From the NCBI RefSeq assembly GCF_024330105.1, contig NZ_JANDHW010000005.1, forward strand, positions 62,001-126,000: 64,000 nucleotides of DNA, given 5' to 3'. This DNA is from Coprobacter tertius. Lineage in GTDB: Bacteria; Bacteroidota; Bacteroidia; Bacteroidales; Coprobacteraceae. A program made the translations under genes and the position numbers. A model generated the notes under the pieces. That model was given only the letters and a program-made list of their open reading frames with translations. It searched no databases and had not been told where the DNA came from. Of this stretch, positions 9,991 to 18,335 are shown piece after piece; positions within the stretch are counted from its first letter, which is position 1; each line of letters starts with the position of its first letter.

Positions 9991-11673
9991 TTAATATTTT
10001 ATGTGTGAAAATAATCCTTTATATGTTGCCTTTTCATCGGCATATAATATACGGTATATTCCGCTTTGCAAATTTGGCAAATTTATTTTATTTCTCCATA
10101 TACCCTGATATATCTTTTGTCCCATTATATCCAATATTACAATATACTTGTATTTATTTTGCGTATTAAAATTCAATGTTCCGTCTTTTTCCGAATAAAT
10201 AATCTTAAATTCCGGCGGTATCGGAGAAGTTTCGGAAACATCTATAAAAACAGGTAAACTTTCGTTATATCCTTCATCATAAGCAGTAAGCGCATAATAT
10301 TTGCACCTAGGTATCTGTGAATAAGACAATCGACAATTATTTATAAATCCAGTCCATAATAAATTTTCAGATTGTGATATATCCACAGGGTATATATCAG
10401 ACCCATATAAAGCATAACCTTTTGCTTTTAAGGTTCTATCCCATTTAAAATCGATAAAAGACAAATTACTTTCTATTCGAAAGCCTTTAGGAGTATCCGG
10501 CACATAATCGCTTATCCATGGCATTCGGGGTAATAAGGCGGGGAAAGGATATGCCCAATGATATAATTCGTCATAAATTCCTTTTTCATTTTTAACCAGA
10601 CTTTCCAACCGATAAAAGGCCTGCCCTGAAGCACCTAAATATCTTCCATCATATATCTGACGCAGAAAATCGTTCAATTTCCAATTTCCCTCAGTCTTTT
10701 GTAGTCTATAGGCCCCCAAGCCACTGACTACAGGCCGGCCATAACTGTTTTTTATCCAATCGTCAAGAAATGGATAAAAAGAACGTTCACTGAAGTACAA
10801 CATCGGTACGATAAAATCAATTTTCCCGTCTTTCATCCATTTTTGAGCATCCTGATGTACCGATTCGATACAACTCCATCCCGATGAAGGAAATGCGGGT
10901 AAAGATCTATATTTTCCTATCGTAGCCGCACTTACTTTCACAGTATGACGTACCTGCTTCACCGCATTATAAATCGTATACACGATACGATCGATATTAT
11001 TTTGTCGCCATTGAGAAAGTGATTCCCCCTTCCGAGCATATTTACGATACGTATTTTTATCGGGAAAAGCCCATGCTTGATCCGGATACCTTATATAATC
11101 AAGATGAATCCCATCTACCTGATAACGCCTCACGATATCGGCAGCCAACGAAGCCAAATATTCGGCAACCTGCGGATGTCCGGGATCGAGATACCACTCT
11201 CCTTTCATATTTATACACCAATCCCGATGCCTCGCCACAAGAGAATTCCGCCCATGCAATTTAACCTGTTTATTAGTTCCGATCGGAATACATACAATCC
11301 AGGCATGACATTCGAGCCCTCTTTCATGACATTTTCTTACCGCATATTCTAATGGATCGTATCCGGGATTTTTACCAGATACACCTGTTAATATAGCATT
11401 CCAAGGTTCATTTTTCGAAGTATAAATTACATCCCCTCTGAGACGAGTCTGAAAAAAAACGACATTAAAATTCAATTCTTCTACGCAATCCAACAAACGA
11501 CATAACTCTCCTTTCTGTTGTTCCCTCGATATATAATCTCGTACCGTTTCATGTGGCCAGTCTAGCCCCCAGTTAGTCGTAAACCATACTGCCCGCATTT
11601 CATGTTTCGGTTGAGAAAATGTTTTGAAAATCCCCAAAAACAAGAATATAATAAATACTAATTTTTTTAGCAT
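9991..11673 (-). CDS. GHL10 (DUF187) family glycosyl-hydrolase-like secreted protein
   Basis: The 560-aa exported protein begins with a signal peptide (KKLVFIIFLFLGIFKTFS). A GHL10/DUF187 TIM-barrel domain follows (about residues 25-400), starting MRAVWFTTNWGLDWP and including the DGIHLDYIRYPD strand typical of the family. An FN3-like region follows. The last 75 residues look like a T9SS type A sorting tail (LDIMGQKIYQG, then LPNLQSGIYRI), which would place it at the cell surface or outside. The substrate is unknown; relatives act on, or are predicted to act on, glycans or peptidoglycan-like polymers. It sits directly upstream of manA. Confidence 0.85.
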   Translation of the reverse strand: MLKKLVFIIFLFLGIFKTFSQPKHEMRAVWFTTNWGLDWPHETVRDYISREQQKGELCRLLDCVEELNFNVVFFQTRLRGDVIYTSKNEPWNAILTGVSGKNPGYDPLEYAVRKCHERGLECHAWIVCIPIGTNKQVKLHGRNSLVARHRDWCINMKGEWYLDPGHPQVAEYLASLAADIVRRYQVDGIHLDYIRYPDQAWAFPDKNTYRKYARKGESLSQWRQNNIDRIVYTIYNAVKQVRHTVKVSAATIGKYRSLPAFPSSGWSCIESVHQDAQKWMKDGKIDFIVPMLYFSERSFYPFLDDWIKNSYGRPVVSGLGAYRLQKTEGNWKLNDFLRQIYDGRYLGASGQAFYRLESLVKNEKGIYDELYHWAYPFPALLPRMPWISDYVPDTPKGFRIESNLSFIDFKWDRTLKAKGYALYGSDIYPVDISQSENLLWTGFINNCRLSYSQIPRCKYYALTAYDEGYNESLPVFIDVSETSPIPPEFKIIYSEKDGTLNFNTQNKYKYIVILDIMGQKIYQGIWRNKINLPNLQSGIYRILYADEKATYKGLFSHIKY

Positions 11674-11818
11674 ATAAAGGCTGTTTTTTCAAGAGACGAA
11701 AGTAATTCAAATTCATGAAATTACAAAACATACATTTTATAAGAAACGATAAGATTTTACAACAATAACCCCATCCATTTTGTTATAACTTTAATAAACT
11801 AACTTAAAATTGAAAACT

Positions 11819-12424
11819 ATGGCTACACGTACTTTTAAAGAAGCTTTAAAACACAGAAGATCTTATTATGCAATCAATGGAAATTCACCGATCTCAGATG
11901 ACGATATAAAAGATATTCTCGATTTTGCGATAACACATGTTCCTTCTGCTTTTAATTCGCAATCGACAAGGCTCGTTCTTTTACTGAAAGAACATCATCA
12001 TAAATTCTGGAATATCGTAAAAGAAAAATTACAAAAAATGTTACCCGAAGACCGGTTCATCGCAACCAAAGAAAAAATAGAACAATCTTTTGACTCAGGA
12101 TATGGTACTATATTATTTTTTGAAGATGAAAATGTTGTAAAAAAACTACAAGAAAACTTTCCACCGTATGAAGCTAAATTCCCGGTATGGTCTGAACAAA
12201 CATCAGCTATGCACCAATTAGCGATATGGACTATGCTCGAAGATTCCGGATTAGGAGCCTCACTACAACACTATAATCCGTTAATCGACGAAGATATACA
12301 CCGGCAGTGGAATATTCCAGAAAACTGGCAGTTAATAGCACAAATGCCATTCGGTACTCCTTTGAAAGAATCCGAAGAAAAGCCTAAACTTCCTGTATCG
12401 GAAACTGTAAAAACATTTAAATAA
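11819..12424 (+). CDS. Nitroreductase-family oxidoreductase (Frm2/YdfN-like)
   Basis: This is an FMN-dependent NAD(P)H oxidoreductase of the small Frm2-like nitroreductase group, about 201 aa. The N-terminal HRRSYYAINGNSPISDDDI resembles the family's FMN-phosphate-binding arginine region. VPSAFNSQSTRLVLL is the usual second motif, and GLGASLQHYNP lies near residue 145. The ATG at 11819 is preferred over a TTG three codons upstream. Physiological substrates of this group are uncertain; relatives respond to lipid or oxidative stress. It is a single gene with its own terminator. Confidence 0.88.
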   Translation: MATRTFKEALKHRRSYYAINGNSPISDDDIKDILDFAITHVPSAFNSQSTRLVLLLKEHHHKFWNIVKEKLQKMLPEDRFIATKEKIEQSFDSGYGTILFFEDENVVKKLQENFPPYEAKFPVWSEQTSAMHQLAIWTMLEDSGLGASLQHYNPLIDEDIHRQWNIPENWQLIAQMPFGTPLKESEEKPKLPVSETVKTFK

Positions 12425-12426
12425 TT

Positions 12427-12464
12427 AAAAACCGGTCGCAAATTAAATTTGTGGCCGGTTTTTT
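12427..12464 (+). terminator. Rho-independent terminator after the nitroreductase gene
   Basis: A hairpin AAACCGGTCGCAAATT / AAATTTGTGGCCGGTTT (one G-T pair) with almost no loop is followed by a T-run. It begins 3 bases after the stop codon. Confidence 0.85.
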
Positions 12465-12707
12465 ACACAATTTATGCTTCTTAAAAATATTTACAGAATT
12501 AATTATCTAATAATTTCCTTCTTTTGTGTTATATATTCATCAGAACAAATGCTAAAAATAACTCTTCAATATACATCTCTTTTTTAATTCTCCGTTTACC
12601 CCACAAATATAATTTAAAGATCGTGCTATAAACCTCAAAAAAAATTCTAATACCGTAAAGGCTATTAAACCAATTTACAGAAAAATACCAATCTAAAAAC
12701 AAAAAAC

Positions 12708-15110
12708 ATGTTAAAAAAAATCTTATTTTCAGCTTTAGCTCTGATTTTATACCTCGAAGCCTATGCCGAACCGGTTCCTTACTTACAAACACCAACTCAT
12801 AATTCTATCTGGATTAATTGGAGAACAACTAATGAAAAAGAAAGTAAAGTTCTTTACGGAGAAACTACCGAAGCTCTCGAAAACATAACTAACGGGGACG
12901 CTGAGTTTTTTACCTCAACCGAAGATAACAATTATTCGTACACTTATCACAGCGTACAACTTACCGGTTTAAAGCCCGATACCCGCTACTTTTACAAAGT
13001 CATAAGTGGTGATCAACAATCGAATGTGTATAGTTTTAAAACCCAACCTGTTCCCGGCAGTAAAGGTATTTACCGGTTTATTATTCTGGGCGACCACCAG
13101 CTACAAGACGACAGGTATGTGCGCCTGATGAAAGGTGCGAAATCTATCGCCGAAAAAAAATACGGAACTCCCATCGAAGATCATATCAACTTAATTACAA
13201 ACGTAGGAGACCAGGTGAATGCCGGAACATTGAAAGAATATGATATTACTCATTTTAAAAAATCGGAAACATTATCTCCCAACCTGCCGATCATGACAAT
13301 TATAGGAAATCACGATGTTGCCGGTAATAATCCTCTTAAATATTATAACGATCATTTTATTTATGACAAAATAGAGTACAAAGGAATAAAAAGCAATTCT
13401 GAATATTATTATGCTATGCAGCAGGGACGAGCTTTATTCCTGATGCTAAGTTCGGAGCATGCCGGTATGACCCAATACAAATGGGCCAAACAAGTCATTG
13501 AAAAAGCAATCGCCGATGACGAAATAGACTGGATTTTCAGTTACAACCACCGCCCATTACAAGCCGAGCAATATGTAGGCGATGTATCGGAATGGGTAAG
13601 AGACCAGATTATGCCTTTATTAAATAAATCGGAAAAATCGGTTATGAATGTTGCCGGACATCACCATTTATACCACCGCGGACAATTACGCGATTATCCT
13701 ACCTACCATATCATATCGGGCGGAGCATCCTGGGATCAACGCTGGGGCCAAGGAACAGAACAGGATTTCGATGACGTGCAAAAAACAATCGATTATTGGC
13801 CATTCCAGATCGTAGAACTCAATTCGGAAACAGGGACAATGACAGTAGAAACATATGTCACCGGAAACCAAGCAGAAACCTTCGCAGAACCGAAACTGGT
13901 CGATAGTTTTTTCCGTACCTTCGAAAAGAGTAAACCCGAGAAACCTTATATCGAAGCACTGGAGCCGGCCGATGCCATCGAGCTGCCCTATACATTTAAA
14001 AGCAGCGCTTATTCAAGCCAAACTGGTTACGATTACAATAGTGTACAATTTCAGGTAGCAAGCGACGCGACTTTCTCTGACCTCGAATTCGATCTGATAC
14101 GGGATTACGAAAATATCTACGGAAAACATCCTGTAGGAGCCAAATTCGTTGATTTGCACAAAGATATCAACATATTTGAACAAACTTTGAAAAAAGAAGA
14201 CCTGCATAACGGTATACATTTCATACGCGTGCGGCATCGCGACCGGAACTTAGAATGGTCGGATTGGTCTGAACCAGTAACTTTTACAACCGTAAACGGT
14301 ATTGACGGAGATCCCGAACTCGAACTGTCCAAAGAAAAATATCTTCCAGACGAAGAAGTCAGCATATCTTTCAAATTTGCTCCGGGGGAGTCGGGACAAT
14401 GGATCGGAATTTTCAGAGAAGGACAAAATCCTGTTAACGGAGTTATCTCTACAAAATGGGACTATGTATCGGGAAGTGAAGGAATAATTACATTTTCGTT
14501 GGAACCCGGTGCCTACTACGCAACTCTTTTTAGAGACAGCGGATACGACCTTTTATACCGTACAAAATATTTCTATGTAGGGGTTATACCCAAACTCGAA
14601 ACTGAATCTACGGTTTTTGAGAAGGGTGAAACCATAAAAGTAAAATTTTCTAACGGTCCCGGATTACAGAAGGACTGGATAGGAATTTACAAAGAAGGAC
14701 AAATTCCGGGAAGTAGTTCCGATCAGTCGCTGGCCTGGACCTATATCAATTCTACTTCGGGAGAATGTACTTTCAACAATTTACCGGTAGGAGATTATTT
14801 CGTTTCTTATTTTATAAAGGAAAAATATTACGAACCCGCAGAACGAATATATTTTCAGGTCGTCGAACCGACGTCAGTAGAATCCGAAAAAAGTCCCATA
14901 CTGGTTGCATACCAGGATGCGGCAAACCAAAAATTAAACGTAAAATATACTACAAACATAAAAGAATCGGGTACACTCTTTAATCTTAACGGAATGGCTG
15001 TAAAAAGTTTTTCCTTTGAAAACTACGCTATAATATCAACAGATGATATTTCGGCGGGAGTATATATATTACGCATAAATAACGAAACAAAAAAGATTAT
15101 TATTCAATAA
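12708..15110 (+). CDS. Secreted metallophosphatase with N-terminal FN3 domain and T9SS tail
   Basis: This 800-aa calcineurin-like phosphoesterase of the purple-acid-phosphatase type is exported by a signal peptide (KKILFSALALILYLEAYA). An FN3-like domain (about 22-112) precedes the catalytic domain (about 120-390). Metal-ligand motifs appear in order: GDHQ, NVGDQVNAG, GNHDVAG, YNHRP and GHHHLYHR. An FN3 domain and two similar beta modules of about 95 aa follow; both contain WIGI(F/Y)(R/K)EGQ. The final 70 residues end in LNGMAVKSF and SAGVYILRIN, a T9SS type A sorting signal. It is probably cell-surface anchored, releasing phosphate from an unknown ester. Confidence 0.88.
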   Translation: MLKKILFSALALILYLEAYAEPVPYLQTPTHNSIWINWRTTNEKESKVLYGETTEALENITNGDAEFFTSTEDNNYSYTYHSVQLTGLKPDTRYFYKVISGDQQSNVYSFKTQPVPGSKGIYRFIILGDHQLQDDRYVRLMKGAKSIAEKKYGTPIEDHINLITNVGDQVNAGTLKEYDITHFKKSETLSPNLPIMTIIGNHDVAGNNPLKYYNDHFIYDKIEYKGIKSNSEYYYAMQQGRALFLMLSSEHAGMTQYKWAKQVIEKAIADDEIDWIFSYNHRPLQAEQYVGDVSEWVRDQIMPLLNKSEKSVMNVAGHHHLYHRGQLRDYPTYHIISGGASWDQRWGQGTEQDFDDVQKTIDYWPFQIVELNSETGTMTVETYVTGNQAETFAEPKLVDSFFRTFEKSKPEKPYIEALEPADAIELPYTFKSSAYSSQTGYDYNSVQFQVASDATFSDLEFDLIRDYENIYGKHPVGAKFVDLHKDINIFEQTLKKEDLHNGIHFIRVRHRDRNLEWSDWSEPVTFTTVNGIDGDPELELSKEKYLPDEEVSISFKFAPGESGQWIGIFREGQNPVNGVISTKWDYVSGSEGIITFSLEPGAYYATLFRDSGYDLLYRTKYFYVGVIPKLETESTVFEKGETIKVKFSNGPGLQKDWIGIYKEGQIPGSSSDQSLAWTYINSTSGECTFNNLPVGDYFVSYFIKEKYYEPAERIYFQVVEPTSVESEKSPILVAYQDAANQKLNVKYTTNIKESGTLFNLNGMAVKSFSFENYAIISTDDISAGVYILRINNETKKIIIQ

Positions 15111-15118
15111 AAACTTTC

Positions 15119-15154
15119 AAAAAAAAGACGTCTTTTACAGACGTCTTTTTTTAT
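15119..15154 (+). terminator. Rho-independent terminator after the metallophosphatase
   Basis: The hairpin AAAAAAGACGTCT / AGACGTCTTTTTT with a 5-base loop starts about 10 bases after the stop codon. It ends just before the tRNA-Ser remnant that marks the left edge of the integrated element. Confidence 0.88.
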
Positions 15155-15158
15155 TTGC

Positions 15159-15175
15159 GGAAGCGGGGGGATTCG
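15159..15175 (-). other. Displaced 3' end of tRNA-Ser: left attachment site (attR) of the element
   Basis: Read on the minus strand this is CGAATCCCCCCGCTTCC. It restores, base for base, the T-stem and acceptor 3' side expected for the tRNA-Ser at 18626-18712: CCCCC pairs with its GGGGG, and CGCTTCC pairs with its GGAAGTG (one G-U). The following base gives discriminator G. The 9-bp core GGGGATTCG (15167-15175) recurs at 18635-18643. Confidence 0.85.
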
Positions 15176-15320
15176 TTTTATTATAACTCAATCTCTGATC
15201 ACATACTTAAACAATGTTAAATTAATACATCGTCAATGATTTACATATTTTTTTTATAATCAAAATAAATCAAATAAAGATTTACGTTATAATAATTTGG
15301 TTCTACATAGGGTAATACAA

Positions 15321-16592
15321 TTATTTAAAGAATGGATGATTTGAAAGTATTTCGGCATTCTCTTTTTCATCGACTTTTATGTATTTTAAAAAAGTCGATT
15401 GTTTGCTATGGCCGGTAATTTTCATAATGGCAATAACCGGTACTCCGGCTTTATAGGCATTTGTTGCAAAAGATCGTCGGGCTGTATGTGTTGAAATTAA
15501 ATCGCATTTCTCAAATTCGAATTGTACATATTTACCCTGAATATGTTTATTTATTAATACCTTATCGGTTATTCCAGCAATACGGGCAATTTCTTTGATG
15601 TGTTCGTTTATTTTCTGATCTGATACTCTAATGTTCGGATCAAATCCATTATTTAAGATATTACGTATATAGGGATGTATGGGTATAATTGATTCTTTAC
15701 CGGTCTTTTTCGCCCTTATCCTGATAAAATTATCATCAATATTTAGTTCATTTAAACGCCCGTAATCCGAAACTCTTAACCCTGTATAAGCGCCGATCAG
15801 GAATCGATCACGAACTAATTTATAGGATTTAATTTTCTTTTTTGCGTTCTCATCACTTATGTCTTTAAAGTGATTCTTTATTGAAGAAATTTTAAAATCA
15901 AAATCATATATTTTCTTTAGTTCATCTTCCGTAAGGTAGATACTATCGGTATCTACCTTTATGCCAATAAAATCCCTATGGTTAATATCTGATAGATTAT
16001 GAATATGATCTACAACCTTAGCCTCAGTATATATTTGTTTAATATTTCGTATGTTATTTCCGAAGTAATTAGTTGAATAACCTTTTTCAAAGAACCATTC
16101 CTTAAATAAGTTGTAGAAATCAATATTTATATCACTGAATACGAGTCTTTTTTTTAAATATTTCTCATATTCAATTAGTTTATCTCTGGTTCTTTGAAAT
16201 TTATTAATCAAATCCTTTGATTTAACACCCCGGTATCGTTCAATATATTTATTTATGTAATCGATGAAGTAAATATTTCTATCATTTGGGTCATCAATAT
16301 AAAATTCTTCGTCCAGTTTCTTAAAGAACTCTTCCTTTAAAGGAGTATTATAGAACTTCTTAAAGTGAGATATAACCCTTAATGCGGCTTCCTCCCACCT
16401 GTCTAAAATTTCGTTAGTGAAATTTGCTTCCGTATTCTTCGCCGTCACACGCACACGTTTTTTTTCTGCGTTCCAAAATTTCGGTTCCACCGATTCGCCG
16501 ATATTTCTACGATATTTATTTCCCCGAAAGCAAATCAATATAGCTATCGGGGAAATTCTACGTGATTTATGAACCAACAGGAAGGAGATCAT
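15321..16592 (-). CDS. Tyrosine recombinase (integrase of the tRNA-Ser element)
   Basis: This 423-aa Bacteroidota-type phage integrase has an arm-DNA-binding domain (about 1-85), a SAM-like core-binding domain (about 95-210) and a catalytic domain (about 225-420). All catalytic residues are present: Arg in TGLRVSDYG, Lys in RAKKTGKES, HTARR, the His of ITGHSK and the Tyr of FLKYIKV. It lies 146 bases inside the left attachment site, the usual position for the integrase that made the insertion. The lipoprotein gene ends 19 bases upstream on the same strand, so they may share a transcript. Confidence 0.93.
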   Translation of the reverse strand: MISFLLVHKSRRISPIAILICFRGNKYRRNIGESVEPKFWNAEKKRVRVTAKNTEANFTNEILDRWEEAALRVISHFKKFYNTPLKEEFFKKLDEEFYIDDPNDRNIYFIDYINKYIERYRGVKSKDLINKFQRTRDKLIEYEKYLKKRLVFSDINIDFYNLFKEWFFEKGYSTNYFGNNIRNIKQIYTEAKVVDHIHNLSDINHRDFIGIKVDTDSIYLTEDELKKIYDFDFKISSIKNHFKDISDENAKKKIKSYKLVRDRFLIGAYTGLRVSDYGRLNELNIDDNFIRIRAKKTGKESIIPIHPYIRNILNNGFDPNIRVSDQKINEHIKEIARIAGITDKVLINKHIQGKYVQFEFEKCDLISTHTARRSFATNAYKAGVPVIAIMKITGHSKQSTFLKYIKVDEKENAEILSNHPFFK

Positions 16593-16611
16593 TTTAAAAA
16601 TTAATTCTTTA

Positions 16612-16977
16612 TTATTTATTCTTAATAAACTTGTGAGTAGTATTATTTAATTGTTGTACGGTTATTATATTTTTTTTGTAACTAATCCTTGTATAGTTAT
16701 CAATTGGATGTTTAGGATGAGAATTATCGTACATAACATCATTTACAATATAAATACTAAGAATACCGCAGGAATCTTTTTCAGGGAAGCTTATATCATA
16801 TTTAAAAAATAAAGTATCTTTTTTATTTTTTATTTCAGCATAACCTTCTGCTTTTTCCAAACGCCCATTATTATAAGTTGGGGATATTAATGTATATCTC
16901 CCAATCTTTAATGAATCATCCTCTTTTGAACATGATGAAATAATTACTAAAAACAATGACATTATTAAGTATTTCAT
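16612..16977 (-). CDS. Small lipoprotein of the integrative element
   Basis: The predicted lipoprotein is 121 aa. A short hydrophobic signal (KYLIMSLFLVIISSC) ends in a lipobox cysteine at residue 16, followed by SKEDD. The mature domain of about 100 aa is beta-rich and I do not recognise a family. As the only apparent cargo of the small element, placed between integrase and repressor, it could act in superinfection exclusion or surface modification; that is inference from position alone. Its base composition is strongly AT-rich, like the rest of the element. Confidence 0.7.
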   Translation of the reverse strand: MKYLIMSLFLVIISSCSKEDDSLKIGRYTLISPTYNNGRLEKAEGYAEIKNKKDTLFFKYDISFPEKDSCGILSIYIVNDVMYDNSHPKHPIDNYTRISYKKNIITVQQLNNTTHKFIKNK

Positions 16978-17086
16978 AAAAATATTTATTAATTGATATA
17001 TATATTTATATATATTTCTCGAACCGATATATTAATTGCAACGTTAACGAATAAACACATAGTTTAAGTTAACCCTATATCTAATT

Positions 17087-17620
17087 TTATTTATGACTTA
17101 ATAATTCTCGTAACATAGAAATCATTTCATCCTTAGATTTAATAATGGCCCGGCTCTCGATTACCTGTTTCTCGAGATCGTTTATTTGTTTTAATAATTC
17201 TTTTTCTCGTTCATTTGTGCCATCGACATAAACTGAGGTAGATAAGTATGTCTCAATTTCGCCAGAAGGTCTAATAATTTTTACGTACCCGGATTCGGGC
17301 AAATCAGAAATGTTTATATGATTATTTACATTATTATGCGTTGAACGATTATGATTCCCTACAATTACACTATGATTTTCTCCAGCTACCCTAACACTAT
17401 TATCATTAATTACATTTTTTAGCATATTCCCTTCTCCAGTTCTTAGCCAATTTATATTCAAGTTTGGGTAAATCATAGATATTTTATCTAATGTGGTCTT
17501 TCGTGTATTATCACTCATTTTGGATACAGATCCATTACTCATACCTACTTGCTTTTCAAACAAACTGATACTAATACCTTCGGCGGTAATAAATTCCAAT
17601 AATCTGTCTTTTAAACTCAT
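17087..17620 (-). CDS. CI-like HTH repressor with C-terminal coiled coil
   Basis: The 177-aa protein has an N-terminal phage-repressor-type HTH (about residues 1-65: FEKQVGMSNGSVSKMS, then NLNINWLRTGEGNML). A central Asn/His-rich stretch (NHNRSTHNNVNNHIN) follows. The C-terminal helix (about 135-177) has a heptad pattern (REKELLKQINDLEKQVIE) suggesting coiled-coil oligomerisation. There is no S24 peptidase domain, so RecA-type self-cleavage is not expected. It faces the plus-strand early genes across a control region with three matching palindromes, which makes it the likely lysogeny-type repressor. Confidence 0.85.
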   Translation of the reverse strand: MSLKDRLLEFITAEGISISLFEKQVGMSNGSVSKMSDNTRKTTLDKISMIYPNLNINWLRTGEGNMLKNVINDNSVRVAGENHSVIVGNHNRSTHNNVNNHINISDLPESGYVKIIRPSGEIETYLSTSVYVDGTNEREKELLKQINDLEKQVIESRAIIKSKDEMISMLRELLSHK

Positions 17621-17633
17621 GATAATAGTTAAT

Positions 17634-17692
17634 TAGATTTAAAATCGATATTTTTAGTAGATTATCTATTGTTTGTTTAGATTTTATATCTA
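17634..17692. promoter_or_regulatory. Three operator-like palindromes in the element's control region
   Basis: Related half-sites TAGAT and ATCTA occur three times: 17634-17648 (TAGAT-N5-ATCGA), 17658-17668 (TAGAT-N1-ATCTA) and 17678-17692 (TAGAT-N5-ATCTA). The last overlaps the -7 element of the plus-strand promoter. The spacing between sites is 20-24 bases. They are best explained as repressor operators. Confidence 0.65.
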
Positions 17693-17698
17693 TCTTTG
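17669..17698 (+). promoter_or_regulatory. Plus-strand early promoter of the element
   Basis: TTG (17669-17671), a 19-base spacer and TATCTTTG (17691-17698) match the Bacteroidota promoter consensus. Transcription would start near 17705 and run into the small plus-strand genes. Confidence 0.7.
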
Positions 17699-17723
17699 TC
17701 CTGTTGTTCAAACAACAACATCA

Positions 17724-17754
17724 CAAAGATAAAAGATTATTTAAATAAAACAAA
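17724..17754 (-). promoter_or_regulatory. Minus-strand promoter for the repressor
   Basis: Read on the minus strand, TTTG (17754-17751), a 19-base spacer and TATCTTTG (17731-17724) form a full consensus promoter. Its predicted start near 17717 lies downstream of the opposing start near 17705, so the transcripts overlap. A TGTTGTT/AACAACA palindrome (17702-17717) sits between the starts. Confidence 0.7.
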
Positions 17755-17766
17755 TACCTAATAAGG

Positions 17767-17961
17767 ATGATAGACAATAATAAATCATTGGTTAAGCAAA
17801 TACTTTCACTGAAAGTGGAAGGCCCGGAAATAACATTTGAAGCCTTAAAATTACCGTCTATTGAAACTACGATTTGTAAAGTAAATAGAATTACCGGGCA
17901 GAAAAGGGAATACATTAAGACGGTTAAGAATAATATGTTGCATTTAAGACGCATAAAATAA
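17767..17961 (+). CDS. Small hypothetical protein of the integrative element
   Basis: This 64-aa basic protein is the first gene after the plus-strand promoter. It resembles no family I can name. The C-terminal half (REYIKTVKNNMLHLRRIK) is basic and probably helical. Its stop codon overlaps the ATG of the next gene by one base (TAATG), pointing to translational coupling and supporting the reading frame as real. An antisense frame over the same bases is less likely because the plus-strand promoter and overlap favour this one. Confidence 0.6.
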   Translation: MIDNNKSLVKQILSLKVEGPEITFEALKLPSIETTICKVNRITGQKREYIKTVKNNMLHLRRIK

Positions 17962-18335
17962 TGGAAACATTAACTCATGCAGAATGGCAGGTTGCCTATG
18001 AATATGGCAAAGGATTATGTGACAAAGAAGTCGCCGACAATCTTAACAAGTCGGTTTGGACGACTAAGACGCAGAAACGGGCTATTTATCGGAAACTTGG
18101 AATATCCAAAGATACAGAACTTGTATTGTATCTGATCTGCATGAAATTGAAAAGGAATTTCGATTTAAAGGAGATTCGTAAACATGGAATAGAAGTATTA
18201 TTCAGTGTATTATTCTTTATCAACCAATGTATGAGTATTGATGGTGATATGTATAGAACACGTACACGAAGCATAACGAGAACAAGCGTAAGATGTAGAA
18301 CGAGCGGAAGAAGGAGTAACGATTATGAATATTAA
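17961..18335 (+). CDS. LuxR/GerE-type HTH protein of the integrative element
   Basis: The 124-aa protein starts with a helix-turn-helix that resembles the LuxR C-terminal domain: LTHAEWQVAYEYGKGLCDKEVADNL, then TVWTTKTQ-like and AIYRKLGISKDTEL (residues 3-55). There is no receiver or autoinducer domain, so it is a stand-alone DNA binder. The C terminus is Arg/Thr/Ser-rich. Similar small proteins are common in Bacteroidales prophage and element regulatory blocks. It is coupled to the preceding gene and overlaps the next by 11 bases. Confidence 0.72.
   Translation: METLTHAEWQVAYEYGKGLCDKEVADNLNKSVWTTKTQKRAIYRKLGISKDTELVLYLICMKLKRNFDLKEIRKHGIEVLFSVLFFINQCMSIDGDMYRTRTRSITRTSVRCRTSGRRSNDYEY

Noticed and set aside
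12529-12795. An 88-codon minus-strand frame overlapping the start of the metallophosphatase
   Set aside because: It overlaps a clear signal peptide on the other strand and lies mostly in AT-rich spacer, with no recognisable protein features.
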